DNA of 64,000 nt, from the NCBI RefSeq assembly GCF_000004075.3, contig NC_026658.2:24106075-24170074 (forward strand), written 5' to 3'. This document shows positions 23,462 through 35,400 of the stretch, piece by piece (position 1 is the stretch's first letter; every line of letters begins with the position of its first letter). Position numbers and translations under genes: made by a program. The stretch comes from Cucumis sativus. Lineage: Eukaryota; Streptophyta; Magnoliopsida; Cucurbitales; Cucurbitaceae. Below the pieces are notes generated by a model. The model was not told where the DNA came from. It did no database searches and saw nothing but the letters and a program-made list of their open reading frames with translations.

Positions 23462-26400
23462 ATGGCTTCCTCTGTCTCATCTTCAGTTACTAACCAACTA
23501 GAGAAAATCACTGCACCCTATGGCTCATGGAAGTCTCCGATCACCGCCGATGTTGTGTCCGGCGCCTCCAAGCAAATCGGCGGTGCTGCTGTTGATGGTT
23601 CCGGTCGCCTTATCTGGCTTGAATCACGGCCCTCTGAATCTGGGTATGGATAGTGTACTACTTTCCTTTGTGTTTCTAAATGGAAATTCCAATGACAGAC
23701 AATCCCGTTTGTTCTAAGTTCATTTTCAGTGTAAGTTCATTTTCGGTTTGAAATGTTGAATTGGTTTAGGCGGGAAGTTCTTGTCAAGGAACCGGAGAAG
23801 CTGGGCGGTGAAAATATTGATGTTACTCCAAAGGAGTTTTCAGTTCGGACTACTGCACAGGAGTACGGCGGTGGTGCTTTCATGGTGTCTGGGGACACAG
23901 TAGTCTTCTCTAATTTTGAGGATCAGAGACTGTATAAGCAATCAGTTAAACCCCATGGTTGCCCCAATGTTGACTTATGCTAAAGATTAAGTCAATGAAC
24001 TTATAACTTAATATTTCAAGTTTGTATTTCTTATAGCTTGCATTATCTATGATGCCAGATTCTGCTCCTCGACCCCTTACTCCAGATTATGGTGGTCCGT
24101 TGGTTAGTTATGCTGATGGAGTGTTTGATTTATGTTTCAATCGTTATATCGCTGTACGGGAAGGTAGATATTAATGTATGGTTATGTTATCATTTGGGGC
24201 CTGTATGATAGGGTCTATAACATATCTATCTTTTCGATATTTCCTTTGATAAGAAATACTGCTGCATTAATTTTGGGAAGATTTATTTGTTTGTTAAAAT
24301 TTTACTTCAATCTTTGGTAGACCGTCGCATCAGTAGCTCAAGTCCAACTACGACCATTGTATCTATAAGACTCGAAGGGAAGACTATAGAAGGTAAGGAA
24401 GAGCTATGCTGTTTCATGCAAAATGAAGCTAGATACTAATGGAAACAGGAAACCTAAATCAAGGAGTTTCTGAGGTGGGACTTTTTTGCTGATGAATTGT
24501 GTTGTTGTATTTTGCATCCTGCGTGAATGTTTATCAGATCCAGAGGTACTTGTTGAGGGAAGTGACTTTTATGGTTTTCCTCGAGTGGATCCCAAAGGGA
24601 AACGGATTGCATGGATCCAATGGCATCACCCGAACATGTCATGGGATAAATCAGAGCTTTGGGTTGGTTACTTTTCTGATAGTGGGTGAGTTCGAGGTTG
24701 TTTAAGTAACTCCTTACGGATATTCTTTTCTTACTGCATTGACATCTTTGCTTATAACATTATATTGAAAAGAGAGACAACGAGTTCACACCAATTTACG
24801 TGGAAACCCGAGTACCGGGAGAAAAACCACGATTGTTTGTGTTGTTATTATTTTCTAATGAATAAAGCAATAGGTACAAGGGAGAATAAATAGAGTACAC
24901 AATGGAATAAAAAAGGAAAAGATTTAGGAAAATAAGGAATACATTCCCATAATCTTTCCATAATTATTCTAGGATTCTAACAAGGAAAAAGCCTAGAAAA
25001 AAAGGAAAGAATTCCAACACTCCCCCTCAAGTTGGGACGTAAATATCAATGAGGCCCAACTTGCTAACGCAGAAGTCGAAGTTTGGTCTGAGAAGTCCTT
25101 TGGTAAGAACATCAGCAACCTGTTGACTCGAAGGGATGTACGGAATGCATATGCTCCCACTGTCAAGTTTTTCTTTGATAAAATGTCGATCAATCTCAAC
25201 ATGTTTAGTTCTATCATGTTGAACAGGGTTGTTAGCAATACTAATAGCGGCTTTATTATCACAGAAAAGCTTCAATGGTGTCTCACATTCCTGATGAAGA
25301 TCTGTCAAAACTTTCTGAAGCCAAATTTCCTCACATATTCCTAAACTCATAGCTCTATATTCAGCCTCAGCGCTGCTCCTGGCCACAACACTTTGCTTCT
25401 TTACTCCTCCAAGTTACAAGATTGCCCCAAACAAAGGTACAGAATAACCAGAGGTAGATTTTCTGTCAACAACAGATCCTGCCCAATCCGAGTCAGTGTA
25501 TGCCTCAACGGTCTTTCTGTCTGTTTTTCTAAACATCAGCCCTTTACCAGGTGTTGATTTTAAGTATCTCAAGATTCTGTTGACAGCTTTCATGTGTTCC
25601 TCATTAGGGGTCTGCATAAACTGGCTGACAACACTCACAGCAAAGGAAATATCAGGACGAGTATGAGATAAGTAAATTAATTTACCCACGAGGCGTTGAT
25701 ACTGTTCTTTATCAACTGGAACTTGATCATCAGAGTTTCCTAGTTTGCAGTTGAATTCCATAGGAGTGTCAGTGGGACGACATCCTAACATACCTGTCTC
25801 AGTTAACAAATCAAGGATGTATTTTCTTTGAGATACGGAGATACCTTCTTTTAGATCTGGCCACCTCCATTTCCAAGGAAATATTTCAAATTTCCCAAAT
25901 CCTTGATTTCAAACTCATCGCCCATTCTCTGCTTTAATTGACTGATTTCTGCCTGATCATCTCCAGTCAAAACAATGTCATCCACATAAACTATTAGAAC
26001 AGCAATCTTTCCTGTTTTGGAAACCTTTGTAAATAAAGTATGATCAGAGTGTCCCTGCCTGTACCCTTGGGACTTGACAAAGGTAGTGAATCTGTCAAAC
26101 CATGCTCTGGGAGACTGTTTCAGACCATATATAGATTTCTGGAGTTTACACACATGCTGACCAAACTGGGCTTCAAATCCAGGCGGAGGGCTCATGTAGA
26201 CTTCCTCTACGAGGTCTCCATTCAAAAAGGCATTCTTTAACATCCAGCTGATATAAAGGCCAATCTTTCATCATTCAACCCGGATTCACAGCAACAGATA
26301 GCAGAACTCTAATAGTATTCAACTTAGCAACTGGAGAAAAAGTTTCTGAATAGTCAATACCATAGGTTTGAGTAAATCCCTTCGCAACTAACCTTGCCTT

Positions 26401-29400
26401 GTGTCTGTCAAGAGTACCATCAGCTTTGTATTTGAGAGAGAACACCCATTTGCATCCCACAGTTTTGTGTCCCTTAGGTAGAGTACAAATGTCCCAAGTA
26501 CTATTCTTTTCAAGAGCTTTCATCTCTTCCATGACAGCATTCTTCCATTCAGGATACTTTAAAGCAGTGTAGATATCTTTTGGTATTATGGTAGAGTCAA
26601 GGCTTGCTGTAAAAGCTCTGAACTGAGGAGAGAGACTATTGTAGGAAACATAATTGCAAATGGGGTGTTTAGTACAAGACCTGGTGCCTTTTCTCAGAGC
26701 AATGGGAATGTCAAGAGAGGAATCATACTCATCTGATTTTCCTGTATGACCCTGTTCCGCTTCATTATTACGGGTTTCTATTCTGACCTCAATCTCATCA
26801 CCACTGTCCTTTTCTTCCACGTTTTCAAGAGCAAGCAACATTAGACCTGTCATTCTCACTTATCATATTCTTAGTACAGGGTTCAGTAGGGTTTTCCATA
26901 CCTTGATCTCGAGGAGGTTCAGAGTCTTGGACTGGAGCCGGCGGCTGACTAGTAGGGGAACCGACTTCCTTTTTGTGATTCCTCCTGTAGTACGTTTTCC
27001 AGGGGACTTGGTTTGTGGGTAGGACTATGGAATGAGGAATGATGTTAGACACAACACTAGGAGTGGGTTCGATGAATTCAAAGGTGTTGTTAGACTCTTC
27101 ACTCACACTCTCCCCCTGAAGATGGCTAACGGGAAAGTAGGGTCGATCCTCACAGAAAGTAACATCCATAGTGACAAAGTATTTTTTGGATGGTGGGTGA
27201 AAACATTTATAACCACGCTGGTGAGGGGGATACCCAACAAACACACATGCCTGAGCCCGAGGGGTAAATTTGGTTTGATTAGGGCCAAAATTATGGACAT
27301 AAGCGGTACACCCAAACACACGAAGAGGAACTTCAGAAACATGACGAGTCGATGGGTAGGACTCCTTAAGACAATCTAAGGGAGTTTGAAAATGAAGAAT
27401 ACGAGAAGGCATTCTATTGATTAAATGAGCTGCTGTAAGAATAGCATCTCCCCACAAGTATGAAGGAAGGGAAGTAGAAAGCATAAGGGAACGGGCTACT
27501 TCCAGAAGGTGACGGTTTTTTCGCTCGGCCACTCCATTTTGTTGAGGAGTGTAGGCGCACGAGTTTTGATGAACAATCCCCTTGGAAGCAAGAAATTCAC
27601 TAAGGTTATGGTTTTGGAATTCCCGACCATTATCACTCCGAAGAATAGCAATTTTTTGATGGAATTGTGTTTCAATGGTGTGATAGAAATTTTGAAACAT
27701 AGAGGAAACCTCAGATTTATCAGTGATAAGGTAGACCACAGGTAAGACGGGTATGATCATCAATGAAGGTTACGAACCACCGTTTTCCAGATGAGGTTGT
27801 TGTCTTGGATGGTCCCCAGACATCACTATGAACAAGAGTGAAGGGTTGGGTTGGTTTGTATGGTTGTGTGAGGGAAAAGAGACTCGATGTTGTTTGGCCT
27901 GAATACACACATCACAAGATAAGGTAGTCATCTCAACTTTAGAGAAGAGATGTGGAAATAAATGTTTCATATATTGAAAGTTAGGGTGGCCTAAACGAAA
28001 ATGCTGTTAGCTTTTTGGCCCTTAATCTCAAATTAATTTATTTTAATTATTCAATTAATTTATGTTTTGATGATAACAAATTTGATTTTTTTATTGACAA
28101 TTTTATTAATTTGAATAGACCATATCGTAGAGCTTGGAAAAATGATTCTAACGCCTCTTGAATCACCCAAATCGAAGTTCAAATGAAGAAAATATTGCTA
28201 AAAGAAGCTTAACGAAAAAATACCCGAGATGGTGACGTGGCGACCAAGCATTCAATTTGAACCAATTAGAGAAAGCCACTTGGAGCAATGAAGGAGTAAC
28301 AAATGTGGCTTTTTGTTATGTTTTATTGGCTTTTATAAAGAAAATGAATTTAAAAGAAAAATGATTTTAATATTATTATTTTTTCTTGTGTCTAACGGCT
28401 AGTTTTTTTAAAAGAGGGTGAAGTTGCTTTATTGATTTCTTTTTAAACAAAATATTTTGAAAAGACATATTATTATATTATTATTTGTATTGTGTCTAAC
28501 GGCTAATTAAGTTTAAATCTCAACCATTCATTTTTCTTTTACTTATATCTAATGACCCAAATGATTTTGAATTTATCTTTCCTCTCTTTTTAAATACTTC
28601 ACATTTACACAAGATCACAACATCTTTACAATCCTCAAGCAAAAAGCCAACATTGTTATTCTCTCTAAAGCTTCCAATTTTTATTCTTTTCATCTTATTC
28701 TTGAGAGCTTCTTATTGTATTGTGAGGATTAAATTTGTGAGCTTCAAATTGTATACTCACTCTTTTAGAGAGTTTTCTTTTGTGTGATTTAAAAATTTCA
28801 ACATATTGTAACGGTTGGATCCTAACCCGTGGAAAGGATCGGGTTTGCTCTTGAACCCGAAAAAGGAGCAAGAATCGGTTCGGCTCAAATCCGTGGAAAG
28901 AGTCCAAAGAAGATTTTCAATCAAAATCCCAAGGGGTGCTTGGGAAAGTGGATGTAGGTTGAGTTTAACCGAACCACTATAAAATTACGGTGTCTTCTTC
29001 TCTAACTCTTTTCTAATTATTTTTTAATTTAATTTTAGTTACATATTCTTATTGGTTGAGTTTGATTGCATACTTCCATTCATATCTTTTTATCAATCTT
29101 GTTATTTAACAAAGTTTACAAAGTTCTTTATTTAAATTTTAGAAAATATCTAATTAGTTGATTTTACTTTTTATTTGTCAAAAAGTTTATTTAAACCCTA
29201 TTCACCCCCCTCTAGGGTTGCCATACCGATCCAACAATTGGTATCAGAGCAAGGTTGCTCATCTTGAAATTTTAATTTCTTGATAAACTTTATTGTTAGA
29301 GCATTATGGCAAACCTATTGGCAAATGGTATTGTTGAAGGTCAATCTACTTCTAGACCTCCTTATTTTGATGGTTCAAATTATGCATATTGGAAAGCTAG

Positions 29401-32400
29401 AATGAAAATTTATTTGCAATCTATTGACTATAATTTGTGGTTAATTGTTGCTAAAGGTCCTTATGTACCCATGAAAAATGTTGATAATGTTGATACGCCT
29501 AAATTAGAAGAAGAGTATGATGAAAATGAAATGAAAAAGTGTTCATTTAATGCTAAGGCTATTAACTGTTTGTATTGTGCCTTGAGTAAAGATGAATTTA
29601 ATAGAATATCCATGTGTTCTTCCGCTCAAGAAATTTGGAATACTCTTGAAATTACTCATGAAGGAACAAATCAAGTTAAAGAGTCTAAAATTAGCATGTT
29701 TGTTCATAATTATGAATTGTTTAAGATGGATGCTAATGAGACTATCACCGATATGTTTACTAGATTTACTAACATCATAAATGCTTTGAAGGGTCTTGGT
29801 AAAGTTTATACAACTTCCGAAAATGTTAGAAAAATTCTAAGGTCTCTACCTAAGACTTGGGAAGCTAAGGTAACGGCGATTCAAGAAGCAAAGGATCTCA
29901 CCAAACTTCCACTAGAGGAGCTTATTGGCTCACTCATGACTCATGAGATCATCATGAAGGAGCACTTGGAGGATGAGTCCAAAAAGAAGAAGAGCATTGC
30001 ATTAAAGACTATCTCCTTGGAAGTTGATCCCGAAGATGAGGATGGCCTTGATGAAGATGACATTGCTTATTTCTCACGTAAGTACAAAAATTTCATAAAA
30101 AGAAAGAAATATTTCAAGAAACACCTATCAACCCAAAAAGAGTCAAAAGGTGAGAAAAGCAAAAAGGATGAGGTGATTTGTTATGAATGCAAAAGATCGG
30201 GTCATATAAGAACGGATTGTCCTCTCCTCAAATCATCTAAGAAATCCAAGAAGAAGGCAATGAAGGCTACATGGGATGATAGTAGTGAAAGTGAAAGTGA
30301 AGTTGAAGAAATGGCAAATCTTGGTCTCATGGCTCATAGTGACAAAGATGATGAACATGATGATAAGGTAACTCTAGAACCTCTTTCTATTGATGAATTA
30401 TTTGAAAATTTTGAAAGCATGCAAAATGACCTAGAAAAACTTAGTTCTAAGTATGTTGTGCTTAAGAAGAAATACAATGTTTTAATTAGTGAAAATAAGT
30501 CTTTACTTGATACAATTGCTTGCTTTAAAGAGAATGAAAATTTTGAGCAAATTGAAGAATTGAATGTCTCTAGTGATAAGCATGTTTGTATTGAGAAAGA
30601 TGCTTTGCTTGATAAAGTTAGATTTCTTGAGCATGATAGTTGTGAAAAAGATAACTTGATTAAAGTGCTTAAAGAAAATGAACTAAGTGTTTTACAAGAA
30701 CTTGATAAAGCTAAAGAAACTATTAAAAAGTTGACAATAGGTGCTCAAAGATTGGACAAAATTATTGAAGTAGGAAAATCTTATGGTGATAAGAGAGGTT
30801 TAGGCTATATTGATGAATCATCTACTCCATCAAGTTCTAAAACTACATTCGTTAAAGCATCACCTATTGTGCCTAAGTTTAACATGTCTAATCATGTGTC
30901 TAATCATGTTAAATCTAGTTTTGTACCCATATGTCATAATTGTGGTGTTGAAGGTCACATTAGACCTAAATGCTTTAAATTGAAGTATGCTCAAAATACT
31001 TATTCAAGAAGAAATTTTTCGCAAAGAGCAAAGTTTTACATTGCTCCAAGGAAGAATTTCTCCAATAAAAGTAGAGTACATAAATTTGTTATGAAAAATA
31101 AATCTTTGCATAATGTTGTTTGTTTTTCTTGTGGCAAGTATGGACATAAAGCTTATTCTTGTTACCTATCTAGATCTAGTGCTTGTAATGTCTATGAAAA
31201 AATGAAATGGATCCCTAAATATGTAAATGCTAACATTCTAGGACCCAAACAAGTATGGGTACCAAAGGATCAAACTTGAAATTAGTTGTTTTTAGGTTTG
31301 TTTGAAAGCCTCCAAGAAAAACAAATGGTACTTGGATAGTGGTTGCTCAAGACACATGACGGGAGACCGATCCAAGCTTATCTCTTTCTCCAAAAAGAAT
31401 GGAGGCATGGTAACCTTTGGTGACAACAAGAAAGGTAAAATAATTGGTAAGGGTAATATAGGAAATGATTCATCTACTTTGATTGAAAATGTTCATTTGG
31501 TTGATGGTTTAAAGCATGATTTGCTTAGTATTAGTCAATTGTGTGATAAAGGATTTAGAGTAATATTTGATAAAAGAAATTGCATAATTGAAAATGTTAG
31601 TGATAGAAAAGTTTTGTTTGTTGGAAATAGGGATGAAAATGTGTACACTCTTGATTTGAATGATTATCCTATTATTGATAAATGTCTTTCGGTTTTGCAT
31701 AATGATTCTTGGTTATGGCATAGAAGACTAGGACATGCTAGCATGCACTTAATTTCAAATATTTCTAAAAATTGTTTGGTTAGAGGTCTTCCTAGTTTTA
31801 AATTTGAAAAAGACAAAGTTTGTGATGCTTGTCAAATGGGTAAGCAAACTAAGTCCTCTTTCAAATCTAAAAATGTGATCTCTACTACTAGACCCTTACA
31901 ACTATTACACATGGACTTATTTGGCCCTTCTAGAATTGCTAGCTATGGAGGAAATTATTATGCTTTTGTGATAGTTGATGATTTTTCTAGATTTACTTGG
32001 GTTTTGATGATAAAACATAAGGATGATGCTTTGAAAAGTTTTATTAGTTTTGCAAAAAGAGTACAAAATGAAAAAGGATTTTTTATTTCCAAAATTAGGA
32101 GTGATCACGGAGGAGAATTTGATAATGATGCTTTTAAAGCTTTTTGTGAAGAAAATGGTTTTTCCCATAATTTTTCCTCTCCAAGAACTCCTCAACAAAA
32201 TGGTGTAGTTGAAAGGAAAAATCGTACTTTGCAAGAATTTGCTAGATCAATGTTGAATGAGTATGGTTTACCTAAATATTTTTGGGCGGAAGCCGTTAAC
32301 ACCGCTTGCTATGTTTCAAATAGAGTTTTAGTTAGACCATCTTTAGATAAAACTCCTTATGAACTTTGGCATGGAAAAATTCCAAATATTGGGTATTTCA

Positions 32401-35400
32401 AAGTTTTCGGTTGTAAATGTTTTATTTTGAATAACAAAGAAAAACTTGGAAAATTTGATTCTAAGACGGATGTTGGTATTTTTCTAGGATATTCCTCTAC
32501 TAGTAAAGCTTATAGAGTTTTCAATAAGAAAACTTTAGTTATTGAGGAATCTATTCATGTTGTATTTGATGAATCTTGGAATAATGTTTCTAATGAGTCT
32601 ATTTGTAGTGATGATTTAGAAAAAGATTTTGGAGATTTACTTGTTAATGACAAAGGCAAAGAAATTGTTCCAAGTATGCAAGATGTGAACATCATAGAGA
32701 AGAAAGAAGAGGGTTCTTCATCCTTGCCTAAAGAGTGGAGATATGCTCTATCCCATCCCAAGGATCTAATTCTTGGCAATCCCGAACAAGGTGTCAAAAC
32801 TCGTTCTTCTCTTAATTTATTTAGTAATCTTGCTTTTGTGTCTCAAATTGAACCTAGAAGTTTTAAAGATGCCGAATGTGATGAGTTTTGGATTTTAGCT
32901 ATGCAAGAAGAATTAAATCAATTTGAAAGAAACAAAGTTTGGAAATTAGTCCCTAGGCCTTCTAATGCATCTATAATCGGAACTAAATGGGTTTTTAGAA
33001 ATAAGATGGATGAAAATGGAAATATCATTAGAAATAAAGCTAGACTTGTAGCTCAAGGTTATTGTCAAGAAGAAGGTATAGATTATGAAGAAACTTTTGC
33101 ACCGGTTGCTAGATTAGAAGCTATTAGAATGTTGCTTGCTTTTGCTTCTTATAAAAATTTCATTTTGTATCAAATGGATGTAAAAAGTGCTTTTTTAAAC
33201 GGTTATATTGTGGAGGAAGTTTACGTAGAACAACCTCCGGGCTTTGAAAGTTTTGATTTACCTAATCATGTTTATAAGTTGAAAAAGGCTCTTTATGGCT
33301 TAAAACAAGCTCCAAGAGCTTGGTATGATAGACTTAGCAAGTTTTTACTTGAGAATGACTTTAAGATGGGAAAAATTGATAATACTCTATTTATTAAAGT
33401 TAAAAATAATGACATGCTTATAGTACAAATTTATGTGGATGATATTATATTTGGTTCTACTAATTCATCTTTGTGTGAAGAATTTTCCAAGTGTATGCAT
33501 AATGAGTTTGAGATGAGTATGATGGGAGAACTTAGTTTCTTCCTTGGTCTTCAAATCAAACAACTCAAGGATGGCATCTTCATAAGTCAAGAAAAATACA
33601 CAAGGGATTTGCTCAAGAAATTCAAATTAAATGAAGGTAAAGTTGCAAAAACTCCTATGAGCACTACCACTAAGCTTGACAAAGATGAAAAAGGTAAGTG
33701 TGTGGATATAAAGACTTATCGAGGTATGATTGGATCTTTACTTTATTTGACCGCTAGTAGACCCGATATCATGTTTAGTGTATGTCTTTGTGCTAGATTT
33801 CAATCTTGTCCTAAAGAATCACATTTCCATGCTGTTAAAAGGATACTTAAATATTTGCTTGGAACTATTGATGTTGGATTATGGTATCCTAGAAATGTTG
33901 AGTTTAATTTGGTAGGATATTCCGATGCGGACTTTGCCGGTAGTTTACTTGACCGTAAAAGTACTAGTGGGACTTGTCAATTTCTTGGTAGTTCCTTAGT
34001 ATCTTGGTTTAGTAAAAAGCAAAATTCGGTTGCCTTATCCACTACCGAAGCGGAATATATTGCGGTTGCTAGTTGTTGTGCACAAATTCTTTGGATGAAA
34101 CAAACTCTTTGTGATTTTGGATTAAAATTTGATAATGTGCCTATATTTTGTGATAATACTAGTGCCATAAATTTGACTAAGAATCCTATTCATCATTCTA
34201 GAACTAAGCATATAGATATTAGGCATCACTTTATTAGAGAGCATGTACAAAATGGTCATATTACTCTTGAGTTTGTAAGTTCCAATAATCAATTAGCGGA
34301 TATATTTACCAAACCTTTGAGTGAAGAAAGCTTTTGTAAAAATAGGCTTGAGCTTGGAATTATTCGTTGTGATGCATCTTGATTTTATATCTTACTTGAT
34401 ATTGTTACCCTAATGCATATTGATAGGGGGAGAATTAGACATTTTGTATGTGTTCATATTTTTTTGGGAGAGCTAACTTCCTTGGTATTGTTTTTGATGA
34501 TTCCAAAGGGGGAGAAGTATAAGAAAAATATGTTTTTATCAATTTGTTGCATAATTGTTTCTATTGAATAATGCATATTTTTTTAGAGAAAAATTAATTA
34601 AGGACAAAGAAGGTTCTCTTATCAATTGTTTTCAAGTATGATCTTTGTGGTGAAATATATACATGAGCTTTATGGTTATACATCTTGATAATAGAATTAC
34701 TTGTTGATCATGTGTGTTTCAAGTTATTTTTCTTCAATGATTTGTCATCATCAAAAAGGGGGAGATTGTTGGCTTTTTGGCCCTTAATCTCAAATTAATT
34801 TATTTTAATTATTCAATTAATTTATGTTTTGATGATAACAAATCTGATTTTTTTATTGACAATTTTATTAATTTGAATAGACCATATCGTAGAGCTTGGA
34901 AAAATGATTCTAACGCCTCTTGAATCACCCAAATCGAAGTTCAAATGAAGAAAATATTGCTAAAAGAAGCTTAACGAAAAAATACCCGAGATGGTGACGT
35001 GGCGACCAAGCATTCAATTTGAACCAATTAGAGAAAGCCACTTGGAGCAATGAAGGAGTAACAAATGTGGCTTTTTGTTATGTTTTATTGGCTTTTATAA
35101 AGAAAATGAATTTAAAAAAAAAATGATTTTAATATTATTATTTTTTCTTGTGTCTAACGGCTAGTTTTTTAAAAGAGGGTGAAGTTGCTTTATTGATTTC
35201 TTTTTAAACAAAATATTTTGAAAAGACATATTATTATATTATTATTTGTATTGTGTCTAACGGCTAATTAAGTTTAAATCTCAACCATTCATTTTTCTTT
35301 TACTTATATCTAATGACCCAAATGATTTTGAATTTATCTTTCCTCTCTTTTTAAATACTTCACATTTACACAAGATCACAATATCTTTACAATCCTCAAG

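Noticed and set aside
28695..28907. Antisense open frame in the nested 5' LTR, also found at 35456-35686
   Set aside because: It is the same LTR sequence twice, changed by a one-base indel, with no domain.
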